A DNA stretch of 64,000 nucleotides from CAIMFV01 sp040757715 (GTDB taxonomy: Bacteria; Pseudomonadota; Alphaproteobacteria; Caulobacterales; Caulobacteraceae), in contig JBFLWS010000014.1 in the NCBI GenBank assembly GCA_040757715.1, positions 1 through 64,000 of the forward strand, written 5' to 3'. The notes under the pieces are model-generated. The model searched no databases. It had not been told where the DNA came from and worked only from the letters and a program-made list of their open reading frames with translations. The position numbers and the translations under genes were made by a program. The stretch's first letter is position 1; every line of letters starts with the position of its first letter. Shown here piece after piece: positions 42,989 to 52,991 of this stretch.

Positions 42989-44077
42989 ATGACCGACCTC
43001 TTCTCGCCCCTCAGCTTCACGCACGGTCCTGCGATGAAGAACCGGCTGATGCTGGCGCCGCTCACCAACCTGCAAAGCCATCCGGACGGAACCTTGTCGG
43101 ACGACGAGATCCGCTGGCTGACCCTGCGGGCGGAGGGGGGCTTCGGCGTCGTCATGACCGCGGCGGCCAATGTGCAGAAGGTGGGGCTGGGCTTTCCGGG
43201 TCAGCTCGGCGTGTGGTCCGACGACCACCTGCCGGGCCTCGCTAAGTTGGCGAGCGCGCTGAAGGCGGGGGGTGCGGTTTCCAACGTGCAGCTGCACCAC
43301 GGCGGCATCCGCTCCCCGGCCGGCTTTGTCGGCCAGCCGGTGGGCGCCTCCGACGATGCTGAGACCGGCGCGCGCGGTCTCTCCACCGCCGAGGTGGAAG
43401 AGCTCATCGAGGACTTCATCGCAGCGGCGGTGCGCTCGGAAAAGGCCGGCTTCGACGGCGTGGAGCTGCACGGCGCCCACGGTTACATCCTGGCCCAGTT
43501 CCTCTCCAAGGCCACCAACCGGCGCGACGACAGATACGGCGGCTCGCTGGAGAACCGCGCCCGACCGATAAAGGAGATCATCGCTGGCATCCGCGCCCGT
43601 TGCCGGCCGGACTTCCAGCTCGGGCTTCGTCTGTCGCCGGAGCGCTTCGGGGTGGAGACCGGCGAGATGCTGGACCTCGCCACTGAGGTGCTGCGCGACG
43701 AGCGTCTCGACTTCCTCGACATGTCCCTGTGGGACGCGGGCAAGGAACCGGAGGACGCAGGCTTCAAGGGCAAGAGCCTCGCCGAGCTGTTTCTCAGCCT
43801 GCCGCAGGGCAAGGTGCGCCTCGGCCTCGCCGGCAAGATCTATTCGGCCCCGCGGGCCAAGGAACTGCTCGATGCCGGGGCCGATTTCCTGCTCATCGGC
43901 CGGGCGGCCATCGTGCACCACGACTTCCCCAAGCGATCGGCGGCCAATCCGGCGTTCCAGATGGACGCCCTGCCGGTGAGCGCCGAACACCTGCGCCGCG
44001 AGGGCCTGGGCGAGCCCTTCCTCAACTACATGAAGAGCTGGGCCGGGTTCGTCATCCCGGAAACCGAGCCGGCCTAA
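42989..44077 (+). CDS. NADH:flavin oxidoreductase (Old Yellow Enzyme family)
   Basis: 362 residues, FMN barrel: MKNRLMLAPLTNLQSHPDGTLS, VQLHHGGIRSPAGF, DGVELHGAHGYILAQFLSKATNRR, YGGSLENRARPIKEII, GLAGKIYSAPRAKELLDAGADFLLIGRAAI. Such enzymes reduce C=C bonds of enones or of dienoyl-CoA substrates; no Fe-S domain is attached. With the upstream thiolase a role in lipid or unsaturated-acid breakdown is plausible. Confidence 0.9.
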   Translation: MTDLFSPLSFTHGPAMKNRLMLAPLTNLQSHPDGTLSDDEIRWLTLRAEGGFGVVMTAAANVQKVGLGFPGQLGVWSDDHLPGLAKLASALKAGGAVSNVQLHHGGIRSPAGFVGQPVGASDDAETGARGLSTAEVEELIEDFIAAAVRSEKAGFDGVELHGAHGYILAQFLSKATNRRDDRYGGSLENRARPIKEIIAGIRARCRPDFQLGLRLSPERFGVETGEMLDLATEVLRDERLDFLDMSLWDAGKEPEDAGFKGKSLAELFLSLPQGKVRLGLAGKIYSAPRAKELLDAGADFLLIGRAAIVHHDFPKRSAANPAFQMDALPVSAEHLRREGLGEPFLNYMKSWAGFVIPETEPA

Positions 44078-44081
44078 CGCC

Positions 44082-45230
44082 CTATCTTGGCTTGACCAGC
44101 ACCCCCTCGGCCACCGTATCCGGCGGGAACACCACCACCTTGTCGCCCTCGGCAAGGCCGCTGCTGACCTCGGCTTCAGTGTCGGTGAGCGCCCCCACCT
44201 GCACCGGCCGAGCGCGGGCGCGGCCCGTCTCAATGCGATAGACCATCCAGGCGCCGGCGCGACGCACCAGCGCGCCCAGGGGGACCTTCAGGGCGTGCGG
44301 CTCGGCGCGCAGGATCACCCGCCCCCAGACCCGATAGCCGGGGGCGAGGCCGGCGCGCGCTTCGGCGGGGCCGTTGAAATGCAGCCAGACATAGGTGCGC
44401 TGTTCTTCGACGCCCAGGGCCGAGACCTTGGTGTAGCCCGACGGCTCCACTCGGCGCACGAAGGCCGGCAGGGTCTGCGGCCCGCCCCAGTCATAGACCT
44501 CAGCGCTCATGCCTTCGCGAATACGCGCCGCGTCCTGGGTCAGAAATTCGATCACGGCTTCAAGACCGGTGCCGTCGCTGATCTCCAGGAGCGGCGTCCC
44601 CGGCGTCACCGTGCGCGCCGAGGGCTCCAGCACCTTGGTGACGTAGCCGGAGACGGGCGCGGTCATGAACACCAGTCCGGCCGTGGGCGACAGGGGCGGT
44701 AAGAGCGCAGCCTGCGCCTGGGCCAGATTGCTGCGCGCCGCGTCGGACGCGTTGGCGGCTTCCTTGGCCGCGGCGCTGGCGTCGTCGATCTGCTGCCGGG
44801 AGACAAAGCCGGACTTGGCCAGCTCGAGATTGCGCGCGGCGAAGAGGGCGGTGCGAGCTTTCTCCGCCTCGGCGCGAGCGAGGTCGGCGCGGGCCGCAGC
44901 GAGGGCCCCTTCCCGCTGGGCCCGGGCGGCGGGGTCGAGCAAAGGCGCAGCGCCTGGGCGTATTTGCGCGATCCTTTGCCCCGCGCTCACATGATCCCCG
45001 ACCTTCAACGCAGTGCGTTCAAGCCGACCGGCCACCGGGGCGGCCACCTGGTAAGCCTCGCGCACCCGGGCCTGCCCCTGATCGGCGACGCTCTCGGCGA
45101 TAGGGCCGCGCACCACGGTCCCGACCTCCACCGCCACCGGCTTCGGCCAGAGCATGGCGGCGATGGCCATGAGCACGATGAGGCCGGCGGCGCCCATCAG
45201 CCAGATGCGAGGGTGGAGGCGCCACGTCAT
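44082..45230 (-). CDS. Efflux periplasmic adaptor (MacA/HlyD type)
   Basis: 382 residues. An N-terminal membrane anchor (WLMGAAGLIVLMAIAAMLW), lipoyl halves AESVADQGQARVREAYQVAAPVAGRLERTALKVGDHV and PVSGYVTKVLEPSARTVTPG, a long coiled-coil hairpin between them (residues about 100-180, rich in Ala/Arg/Glu), then beta-barrel domains. It links an inner-membrane ABC exporter to an outer-membrane channel. Third gene of the operon, one base after the permease stop. Confidence 0.9.
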   Translation of the reverse strand: MTWRLHPRIWLMGAAGLIVLMAIAAMLWPKPVAVEVGTVVRGPIAESVADQGQARVREAYQVAAPVAGRLERTALKVGDHVSAGQRIAQIRPGAAPLLDPAARAQREGALAAARADLARAEAEKARTALFAARNLELAKSGFVSRQQIDDASAAAKEAANASDAARSNLAQAQAALLPPLSPTAGLVFMTAPVSGYVTKVLEPSARTVTPGTPLLEISDGTGLEAVIEFLTQDAARIREGMSAEVYDWGGPQTLPAFVRRVEPSGYTKVSALGVEEQRTYVWLHFNGPAEARAGLAPGYRVWGRVILRAEPHALKVPLGALVRRAGAWMVYRIETGRARARPVQVGALTDTEAEVSSGLAEGDKVVVFPPDTVAEGVLVKPR

Positions 45231-45231
45231 G

Positions 45232-47595
45232 TCAGTCCCTCGTCTTCAATACGGTCACCAGGTCGAGCTTCCACACCCGCTGCGCCACCATGCCCGCCGC
45301 CACAGCCACGGCGGTCAGATACGCCAGAAACGAAAAGCCCAAGGTTCGCCCGGAGATGATAACGGGAAATCGCAACTCCTCGCGCGAAAAGGCCGCCGCG
45401 AGCCCATGAGCGAGACCGGTCCCGGCCCAGAGCCCCAACGGCGTGGCCAGCAGAGCCAGAGCGCCAATCTCGCCGGCGAGAATATAGAGGCATTCGCCCC
45501 GGCTGAACCCCAGCACCTGCAAGGTGGCGAGGTCGCGAGCCCGCTCGGCGAAGGTGATCCGGCCCATGTTGTAGGCGACGCCATAGGCGATGATCGCCGC
45601 AAATCCGACATAGAAGCTGAGGGTGACGGAGAACGACTTGGTCGCCGTGTTGCGCCAATTGCCCACGGTGTCGTCGCGGGAGGCGGCGCGCAGGGCCTGC
45701 GGCCGAGCTTCGAGCGCCCTGTAGAGCGGCTGAGGGTCAGCGCCGCCGGTGACGAGATCAGCGCCGGTGACCAAATCCCCCTCCCCGAGCGCCCGGTTCA
45801 GCGCCCGGCGGTCCATGTAGACATAGACGCCGGTATAGTCGTCGGCGAGGGCGCTCACCGGCAAGACCAGGCGTTGGCGGCGGCCCTCCAGCATGTCGAG
45901 CTCCAGACGATCGCCGGGGCGAAGGCCGAGATTGGTCCCGAGGGACTGGCTCAGCACCACGCCTTCGCCCAGGAACGGAATCGGACGTCCGAGCGTATCG
46001 AGCGGGCGATTGAGCCGCGCGCCCGGTTCAAGGCCGAGCACCGCCACCTGCTTCCTGGCCTTGGGTCCAAGGGCCCAGGCGGACGAGGTCCGCACCGGCT
46101 CCGCAGCCAGAACGCCCGGTAGGCGCAGCGCTTCCGCCACGGCTGAGCGCGCGCGGGGATGCTGGAAGCCCAGTTCGACGCTCCAGCGCTGGGCGACGTA
46201 ATAGGTCTGGTCCACCACCAGGTCCAAGGCCTCGCGAATATATTGCGTGCCCACCAGCAGGGCGAGGCTGGCGGCGAGGCCCGCCGCGGTGAGCGCAGCC
46301 TTGCCGGGAAATCGGGCGATACGGCGCAGGATCATGCGGGTCGGCTGATCGAGCCAGCGCGTGAGGCCGATGCGATCGATAAAGCCTTTGCGGTAACTGG
46401 CCGGCGGCTCCGCCTGCATGGCCAGCGCCGGGCGCAGCTTCACCACCCGCTGCACCGCGATCAGGGCGCCGGTCACGGAGGCGAAGATGGACGCCGAACC
46501 GGTGATCAGGAACACCGTCCAGTCGAATTGAGCGGCGAGGACCGGGAAGGCGAAATAGCCGCGCCAGAGGCCGGTGATGAGCGCCCCCATGCCCCCGCCG
46601 AGAAGCCCGCCCGTGAGCGCTCCCAAAAGGCCGATGAGGACGGAGAGCTTCAGATAGGGCGCGGCGGCTTCAAGATCGTTGTAGCCGAAGGCCTTGAGGA
46701 GCCCGATCTCCTCGCGTTCAGTGTCGATCAGCCGCGCCACCACGGCCTGGGTTAGGCCGGCGGCGATGATCAGAAACACCGGCGGCAGTATGACGCTGAT
46801 CTTGTGCAGACGCCCGAGCACGGCCTCGAGAATGTGGTTGGAGGCCTGGTCCGCCCGCCCCACGGCGGCGATCCCGCCATAGGGAGCGAGAAGCTGGTCC
46901 ACCTGCGGCGTCACCTGAGCGGGGACCACGCCAGGGGCGAGCTTCAGCGACACCTCGCCAAAGGCGCCCACCTGCCCCGCCGCGCCCTCCACCAACGCGC
47001 GCCGGGCCCAGATCACCGCCGTGTGGGCGTCGTCGGGCAAGGTGGAGACGCCGCTGGGCGGATAGACATATTCCGGCGACATCACCGAACCGACGATGAT
47101 CACGCTCACCCGCCGCCCCCCCACGGTGGCGACAAGCCGGTCGCCGAGCTTCACGTTCGCCGCCTTGAGGAAGGACTTCAGCGCCACCGCCTCGTTCGGC
47201 CGGGCGGCGTCGGGCAGGCGCCCTTGATCGAGCACGAGCCCGTTGAGGGCGCTGTGCGGGTCGTCCGGCAGGGCGATGAGCCGGACAGAGGCCGGACGGA
47301 CCAGTCCGGGAATCGGCGCCAAGCCCCCTGTCGCAGCCCGCGCGTCCACCGCCGTCACCCCGTCGATGGCCTGAAGCTGACGCACCAGGCTCCTCGGCGC
47401 CCGGGTCGCGGTGGCGAACACGTCGGCGAAGCGGGTGGCGCCATAGAAGCGGTCCTCGGCCACGGTAAGGGCCTTGAGGCCGGCGAAGGACATCACCGCC
47501 ACCGCCACGCCCATGGCGGAGAGAAGGGCGATGGCCAGCACCTGCGGCGCGAGGCGGCGAAGATCACGCAGGAGCTTCTTGTCCAGCGGCTTCAC
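45232..47595 (-). CDS. ABC transporter permease, FtsX/MacB type
   Basis: 787 residues with eight or so membrane helices and two FtsX modules: an N-terminal anchor (VLAIALLSAMGVAVAVMSFAGL), a large periplasmic domain, then ILPPVFLIIAAGLTQAVVARL...EREEIGLLKAFGY, a second periplasmic domain and VTLSFYVGFAAIIAYGVAYNM...ERARDLATLQVLGFSRGE. MacB-like permeases work by mechanotransmission rather than transport through the membrane. The start overlaps the ATPase stop (ATGA). Confidence 0.92.
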   Translation of the reverse strand: MKPLDKKLLRDLRRLAPQVLAIALLSAMGVAVAVMSFAGLKALTVAEDRFYGATRFADVFATATRAPRSLVRQLQAIDGVTAVDARAATGGLAPIPGLVRPASVRLIALPDDPHSALNGLVLDQGRLPDAARPNEAVALKSFLKAANVKLGDRLVATVGGRRVSVIIVGSVMSPEYVYPPSGVSTLPDDAHTAVIWARRALVEGAAGQVGAFGEVSLKLAPGVVPAQVTPQVDQLLAPYGGIAAVGRADQASNHILEAVLGRLHKISVILPPVFLIIAAGLTQAVVARLIDTEREEIGLLKAFGYNDLEAAAPYLKLSVLIGLLGALTGGLLGGGMGALITGLWRGYFAFPVLAAQFDWTVFLITGSASIFASVTGALIAVQRVVKLRPALAMQAEPPASYRKGFIDRIGLTRWLDQPTRMILRRIARFPGKAALTAAGLAASLALLVGTQYIREALDLVVDQTYYVAQRWSVELGFQHPRARSAVAEALRLPGVLAAEPVRTSSAWALGPKARKQVAVLGLEPGARLNRPLDTLGRPIPFLGEGVVLSQSLGTNLGLRPGDRLELDMLEGRRQRLVLPVSALADDYTGVYVYMDRRALNRALGEGDLVTGADLVTGGADPQPLYRALEARPQALRAASRDDTVGNWRNTATKSFSVTLSFYVGFAAIIAYGVAYNMGRITFAERARDLATLQVLGFSRGECLYILAGEIGALALLATPLGLWAGTGLAHGLAAAFSREELRFPVIISGRTLGFSFLAYLTAVAVAAGMVAQRVWKLDLVTVLKTRD

Positions 47596-48305
47596 CAGGC
47601 GATCTCCGAGGGCTTCTGGCGCACGGCGTTGCGCGTCTCTTCGGCCACCTTGCCATCGCGAAAGCGGATCACCCGGTCGGCCATGGCGGCGATGGCGGCG
47701 TTGTGGGTGACCATCATCACGGTGGCCCCGGTCTCGGCGGCGGCGGCGACGATGGCCTCCAGCACCTGAACCCCTGAAGCGCTGTCGAGGGAGCCGGTGG
47801 GCTCGTCGCAGAACAGCACCTGCGGACGTTTGGCGATGGCCCGCGCCACCGCCACCCGCTGCTGCTGGCCGCCCGACAGCTCGGCAGGGAAGTGGTCCAT
47901 ACGCTCGGCGAGCCCCACCATGGCGAGCGCCTCGTCCGGGGCCATGGGATGCTCGGCAATCTCCGTGATCAGCTCCACGTTCTCGCGGGCGGTGAGGCTG
48001 GGCGAGAGGTTGAAGAACTGGAAGATGAAGCCCACCGAGCGGCGGCGATAACGCATCAGCTCGGCGTCATTGGCCTGGACGAGGTCGCGCCCCTCGAACC
48101 GCGCGACGCCAGCGCTGGCCCGATCGAGCCCGCCCAGAATGTTCAGCAAGGTCGACTTGCCCGAGCCCGACGGGCCCAGCAGCACCAGTAGCTCGCCCTT
48201 GCCGATGTCGAGGTCGACGCCATCGAGCGCGCGCACGGCGCCGCCGGCGGTTTCATAGACCTTGGTCAGGCCCCGCACCTCGAATGTGGAACCGGCGACG
48301 GCCAA
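47592..48305 (-). CDS. ABC transporter ATP-binding protein (MacB/LolD type)
   Basis: 237 residues. Walker A LLGPSGSGKSTLLNILGG, Q-loop FIFQFFNLSPSLTARENVEL, signature LSGGQQQRVAVARAIAKRP, Walker B VLFCDEPTGSLDSASG, H-loop VTHNAAIA. First gene of a three-gene exporter operon with permease and adaptor. The substrate is unknown; no outer-membrane TolC gene is adjacent. Confidence 0.95.
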   Translation of the reverse strand: MAVAGSTFEVRGLTKVYETAGGAVRALDGVDLDIGKGELLVLLGPSGSGKSTLLNILGGLDRASAGVARFEGRDLVQANDAELMRYRRRSVGFIFQFFNLSPSLTARENVELITEIAEHPMAPDEALAMVGLAERMDHFPAELSGGQQQRVAVARAIAKRPQVLFCDEPTGSLDSASGVQVLEAIVAAAAETGATVMMVTHNAAIAAMADRVIRFRDGKVAEETRNAVRQKPSEIAW

Positions 48306-48471
48306 GCGGGCACCTCGTGCTTGTCATTCAGGAGCGTCTACGATCTCGCCAGCCCTTGCCTTGCGCAAGGTCAGCCGAGGCAAGGAAGGAAAATCTGTCG
48401 CGAACGCCTCGCGCTCCGGACGCGGGGCCCCATATGGTGACGGATCACAAAACCGAGGGGAGCAGGGATCT

Positions 48472-49488
48472 ATGCAACATCGCCGTTTGGGCCGCAGCGC
48501 CATCGTGGTGTCGGACATCTGTATGGGCACCATGACCTTCGGCTCGCAGGCGGATGAAGCCACCGCCTTCCGTGTGCTCGACCAGTCGCTGGAAGCCGGG
48601 ATCAACTTCTTCGACACGGCGGAGAACTATCCGGTGCCGCCCAGCGAGGACTGGGCTGGCCTCACCGAAGAGATCTTCGGTCGCTGGATGAAGACCAAGA
48701 ACCGCGACGCCATCATCCTCGCCACCAAGGTGTGCGGGCCGAGCCACGGCTGGATCAAGGGCTCGCAGCGCGCGGGCATGACGGCGCTCGATCGCCACAA
48801 CATCGTGCGGGCCATCGAGGCCAGCCTCACTCGCCTGCAGACGGACTATGTGGACCTCTACCAGGTGCACTGGCCGGATCATCACGCCCCCTATGACGAG
48901 ATGATGCGGGCCCTTGATGATCTCGTCGTGGCCGGCAAGGTGCGCATCCTCGGCTGCTCCAACGAAACCGCCTGGGGCCTGATGAAGAGCCTCGCCGTGA
49001 GCGAGCGCGAAGGCCTCGCCCGCTTCGAGACCATCCAGAACAATTTCAGCCTCAACAACCGCCGCTTCGAGGCCGAGCTCGCCCAGACCTGCCGCATGGA
49101 GGGGGTGAGCCTGATCCCCTATTCGCCCATCGCCGGCGGTGTCTTGTCCGGCAAGTACCAGGGCGGGGCCCGGCCCGAGGGCGCGCGCTTCACCAAATAT
49201 ATCGACATCGGCGGGCGTCAGGCGGCCATGGCCCGGCGCTTCCTCAATGAGAAGACCCTGGCCTCCACCGAGCGCTTCATAGCCATCGCCGCCGAGGCGG
49301 GCGTCTCGCCCACCACCCTCGCCGTGGCCTGGTCGAAGCAGCACGACTTCGTCGCCTCCACCATCGTCGGCGTGTCGCGCGAGGATCAGCTGGCGGACAT
49401 CTTCGCCGCCGCCGACCTGGTGCTCGACAAGGAGACCATGAGCAAGATCGACGCGGTGTCGCGCGAGATCATGTACCCCATGGGGTGA
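48472..49488 (+). CDS. Aldo/keto reductase
   Basis: 338 residues, Tas/YajO-like. Catalytic tetrad seen as Asp and Tyr in INFFDTAENYPVPPS, Lys in AIILATKVCG and His in DLYQVHWPDHHAPY; cofactor region IVGVSREDQLADIFAAADLVL. The start (MQHRRLGRSAIVVSDICMGT) matches the family N-terminus, with GGGAG about 10 bases upstream. NADPH-dependent; the substrate is unknown. Confidence 0.92.
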   Translation: MQHRRLGRSAIVVSDICMGTMTFGSQADEATAFRVLDQSLEAGINFFDTAENYPVPPSEDWAGLTEEIFGRWMKTKNRDAIILATKVCGPSHGWIKGSQRAGMTALDRHNIVRAIEASLTRLQTDYVDLYQVHWPDHHAPYDEMMRALDDLVVAGKVRILGCSNETAWGLMKSLAVSEREGLARFETIQNNFSLNNRRFEAELAQTCRMEGVSLIPYSPIAGGVLSGKYQGGARPEGARFTKYIDIGGRQAAMARRFLNEKTLASTERFIAIAAEAGVSPTTLAVAWSKQHDFVASTIVGVSREDQLADIFAAADLVLDKETMSKIDAVSREIMYPMG

Positions 49489-49491
49489 GGC

Positions 49492-51795
49492 TCATCCGCA
49501 CTTGGAGTAGCCGCAGGAGAGGCAGGTGTCGCAGCCTTCCCGGCGGATGAGGGAGTAGGTGCCGCAGCGCGGGCAGGCGCTGCGGGGGCCGTCCGACACC
49601 GGGTGATCGTGCGCGGTCTCCGCATGACCATGGGCGTGAGCATGAGCATGGACGTGGGCTTCGGCGCCGGTCTCCGCGTGCAGCCCCGCCTTCACCCGCT
49701 CCAAGTGGCCCTCGATCACCTCGCCGATGGCGGCCAGCAGCGAGGGCACGTAGCGGCCCTCCATCCACACCCCGCCGCGCGGATCGAACACCGCCTTCAG
49801 CTCCTCGCCGATGAAGCTCACATCGCCGCCGCGGCGGAACACCGCCGAGATCATGCGGGTGAGGCCAAGCGTCCAGGCGTAATGCTCCAGGTTCTTGGAG
49901 TTGATGAACATCTCGAAGGGCTTGGGCCCATCGCCCTCATCGATGTCGTTGATGGTGACGTAGAGGGCGTGGGCGCTCTCCGGCCACTTGATCTTGTAGG
50001 TGGAGCCCTCCAGCCGCGGCGGGCGGGGCGACAACACAGGCTCCACGCGCAGGATGTCGCGGCCGGCGGGGGGCTCCTGCGCCGCAGCAGCCGGCGCGCT
50101 CGGCGTCACGGTGAGCACCGAGCCGGTCACCGCGTTGGGCCGATAGGTGGTGAGCCCCTTGCAGCCCAGCCGATAGCCTTCGAGATAGACGTCCGCGAAG
50201 TCCTCGAAGCTGATGTCCTCCGGGCAGTTGACGGTCTTGGAGATGGAGGAATCGATGTGCTTCTGCGCCGCCGCCTGCATCTTCAGGTGCTCGGCGGGGG
50301 TGAGGGTCTGGGCGCTGACAAAGGCCTCGGTGAGAGGGGCCTCGTCGCCCTTCAGCTGCCGCCAGGCGGCCAGGGCGTAGTCCTCCACCTGCTCCTCGCG
50401 GCGCGAGCCGTCGGCTTGGCGCACCTTGCGGCTATAGGCGTAGGCGAACACCGGCTCGACGCCCGATGACACGTTGCCGGCCAGCAGCGAGGTAGTGCCG
50501 GTGGGGGCGATGGAGGTGAGGCAGCCGTTGCGCAGGCCATGGGCCTCGATCAGGCTGCGGGTTTCGTCGTCCAGGCCCTTGAGGTTCGGCGCATCGAGGA
50601 TGGTCTTGTCATAGAGCGGGAAGGTCCCCTTCTCGGCGGCGAGATGGGCCGAGGCGCGATAGGCCGCGCGCTTCATGGTCTCCAGCCAGGACTCCATCAG
50701 CGCCACGGCTTCATCCGAACCGTAGCGCGCGCCGCAGAACACGAGGGCGTCGGCGAGGCCGGTGACACCGAGCCCGATGCGCCGCTTGGCCTTGGCCTCG
50801 CGGTCCTGGGCCGGCAAGGGGAAGCGGGACAGGTCGATGACATTGTCCAAGAGGCGCACGGCGGTGCGGGTGAGCTCCGCCAGCTCGTCCAGGTCAAGGC
50901 GGGCGCCGGGCTCGAACGGGCGCTCCACCAGGCGCGCGAGATTGATGGAGCCGAGGAGGCACGCGCCATAGGCCGGCAGCATCTGCTCGCCGCAGGGGTT
51001 GGAGGCGAGGATCGTCTCGCAATAGGCGAGGTTGTTGGCCTTATTGACCCGGTCGATGAAGATCACCCCCGGCTCGGCGGCATCGTAGGTGGCGCGCATC
51101 AGCCGCGCCCACAGGTCCTTGGCCGGGACGGTCTTGTAGACGATGCCGTCGAACTGCAGCGGCCAGAGCGCGTCTTCGGCGAGCGCGGTCATGAAGGCGT
51201 CGGAGACCAGCACCGAGACGTTGAAATTGCGCAGGCGCGCGGCGTCGCGCTTGGCGTCGATGAAGGCCTCGATGTCCGGGTGGTCGATGCGCAGGCAGCC
51301 CATCATGGCCCCGCGGCGCTGGCCGGCGGACATGATGGTGCGGCACATGGAATCCCACACGTCCATGAAGCTCAAGGGCCCGGAGGCGTCCGCCCCCACC
51401 CCGCGCACGGGCGAGCCGGCCGGGCGGATGGAGGAGAAGTCCATGCCCACGCCGCCGCCCTGCTGCATGGTGACGGCGGCTTCCTTCAGGTGCTCGAAGA
51501 TGGCCCCGAGGTCGTCCGGGATGGCCCCCATGACGAAGCAGTTGAACAGGGTGACGCTGCGCCCCGTGCCGGCGCCGGCGATGATGCGGCCGGCTGGTAG
51601 GAAGCGATGGTCGCGCAGGGCGTCATAGAACTCCTGCCGGCACGGCGCGCGCAGCTCCGGCGCCTCCACCGAGGCCACCGCCTCGGCGATGCGGGCCCAG
51701 GTATCCTCCACCGAGCGATCGCCCTCCCCTTCGGCCCCGCCGAAGCGATACTTGGCGGACCAGATTTCACCGGCGATGGGACAATCGAACGCCAT
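49492..51795 (-). CDS. nrdJ: Adenosylcobalamin-dependent (class II) ribonucleotide reductase
   Basis: 767 residues. Catalytic core: GVGMDFSSIRPAGSPVRG, TIMSAGQRRGAMMGCLRIDHPD, NPCGEQMLPAYGACLLGSINLARL (active-site Asn-Pro-Cys-Gly-Glu), LTSIAPTGTTSLLAGNVSSG. A C-terminal domain follows (residues 640-720) with a His/Ala-rich linker (HVHAHAHAHGHAETAHDH) and four to five Cys in CPRCGTYSLI...CDTCLSCGYSKCG, a zinc-ribbon or redox tail. It makes deoxyribonucleotides independent of oxygen. Start with GAGGGG; no cobalamin riboswitch was recognised upstream. Confidence 0.95.
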   Translation of the reverse strand: MAFDCPIAGEIWSAKYRFGGAEGEGDRSVEDTWARIAEAVASVEAPELRAPCRQEFYDALRDHRFLPAGRIIAGAGTGRSVTLFNCFVMGAIPDDLGAIFEHLKEAAVTMQQGGGVGMDFSSIRPAGSPVRGVGADASGPLSFMDVWDSMCRTIMSAGQRRGAMMGCLRIDHPDIEAFIDAKRDAARLRNFNVSVLVSDAFMTALAEDALWPLQFDGIVYKTVPAKDLWARLMRATYDAAEPGVIFIDRVNKANNLAYCETILASNPCGEQMLPAYGACLLGSINLARLVERPFEPGARLDLDELAELTRTAVRLLDNVIDLSRFPLPAQDREAKAKRRIGLGVTGLADALVFCGARYGSDEAVALMESWLETMKRAAYRASAHLAAEKGTFPLYDKTILDAPNLKGLDDETRSLIEAHGLRNGCLTSIAPTGTTSLLAGNVSSGVEPVFAYAYSRKVRQADGSRREEQVEDYALAAWRQLKGDEAPLTEAFVSAQTLTPAEHLKMQAAAQKHIDSSISKTVNCPEDISFEDFADVYLEGYRLGCKGLTTYRPNAVTGSVLTVTPSAPAAAAQEPPAGRDILRVEPVLSPRPPRLEGSTYKIKWPESAHALYVTINDIDEGDGPKPFEMFINSKNLEHYAWTLGLTRMISAVFRRGGDVSFIGEELKAVFDPRGGVWMEGRYVPSLLAAIGEVIEGHLERVKAGLHAETGAEAHVHAHAHAHGHAETAHDHPVSDGPRSACPRCGTYSLIRREGCDTCLSCGYSKCG

Positions 51796-52010
51796 GGACC
51801 CCTCGTTGAATATGATGCGGACGCCAATAGCGGCGGATTCGGCGCGATCCGTCGACTCGGCGAAACCGGTGGAGTGCGCCACCAGCCGAGACAGCCGGCG
51901 TTGCGCTCGATCAACTGGAATATAACACCTTGGAACGTCAGGCGCCCATTGTGACGCCGCCGTCGCCCCACTAGGTTGCACACATAAGAACAAATGTTTG
52001 GGAGACGCAG

Positions 52011-52991
52011 ATGGCGCGTACGGCCTTTGTCACCGGCGGCACAGGGTTTGTCGGGCTCAATCTAGTGCAACGTCTGATGGCCGACGGCTGGGACGTCACG
52101 GCCCTGCACCGACCCTCGTCGGATCTCACCTATCTGAATCGATTCAGCCCGCGCCTGGCTACCGGCAGCATCACCGATCGGGTCTCGCTGGAGGCGGCGC
52201 TGCCTGCGGGAACCGACACGCTGTTCCATGTGGCCGGCGACACCAACATGTGGCGCAAGAAGAACGCCGAGCAGACCCTCAACAACGTGGAGGGCACGCG
52301 CAACGTGGTGGAGGCGGCGCTGAAAAAGGGCGTGCGGCGGCTCATCGTCACCTCGTCCATCTCCGCCTACGGGCCGGTGGAAGGGCTGATCGACGAGACC
52401 ACGCCCAGCAAGGCCGAGCAGTCCAAGGTCAATTACGAGCTGACCAAATATCGCGCCCAAGAGATCGCCCGGGCGGCGGTGGGGCGCGGGCTGGAAGTGG
52501 TGATCATGCAGCCCGGCGCCATCATGGGGCCCTACGACGTGGGCACCTGGTCGCGCATGTTCCACCTGGTGAAGGACGGCAAGCTGCCGGGCGTGCCCCC
52601 GGCCACCCTCACCTTCGCCCATGTGCGCGAGGTGGTGGGGGCGCATGTGGCCGCCGCCGACAAGGGCGAGAACGGCGGTCAGTATCTGCTGGGCGGCGAA
52701 GAGGCCACCATGCTGCAGCTGATCCAGGACATCTCCGACCTCCTGGGCAAACCGGCGCCGCAAAAGGCCCTGCCCGCCCCCGTGGTCAAGCTGGTGGCGC
52801 AGGTAGGCGACCTGATGAGCAACTTCACCGGCCGGGCGCCCAGCTTTACGCCAGAGATGGCCGAAGGGCTCGGCGGCTCGGTGCGCATCACCGCCGAAAA
52901 GGCGCAACGCGACCTTGGGTTCAAGATCGTGCCATTGAAGACCATGGTGAAGGATTGTTTCGACTGGATGATCGAGGAAGGCCGCCTCTAA
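52011..52991 (+). CDS. NAD(P)-dependent epimerase/reductase (extended SDR)
   Basis: 326 residues. Nucleotide loop AFVTGGTGFVGLNLVQRL, DTLFHVAGDTNMW, VTSSISAYGPVEG, catalytic YxxxK in NYELTKYRAQEIA, GAIMGPYD. Similar to dihydroflavonol 4-reductase/HpnA-type proteins that act on varied ketone or sugar substrates. GGGAGACGCAG precedes the ATG. Divergent from nrdJ with 215 bases between. Confidence 0.88.
   Translation: MARTAFVTGGTGFVGLNLVQRLMADGWDVTALHRPSSDLTYLNRFSPRLATGSITDRVSLEAALPAGTDTLFHVAGDTNMWRKKNAEQTLNNVEGTRNVVEAALKKGVRRLIVTSSISAYGPVEGLIDETTPSKAEQSKVNYELTKYRAQEIARAAVGRGLEVVIMQPGAIMGPYDVGTWSRMFHLVKDGKLPGVPPATLTFAHVREVVGAHVAAADKGENGGQYLLGGEEATMLQLIQDISDLLGKPAPQKALPAPVVKLVAQVGDLMSNFTGRAPSFTPEMAEGLGGSVRITAEKAQRDLGFKIVPLKTMVKDCFDWMIEEGRL

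Noticed and set aside
51796..52010. Cobalamin riboswitch upstream of nrdJ
   Set aside because: I could not find a B12-box-like conserved core or the expected helices; only about 215 bases are available and shared with a divergent gene.
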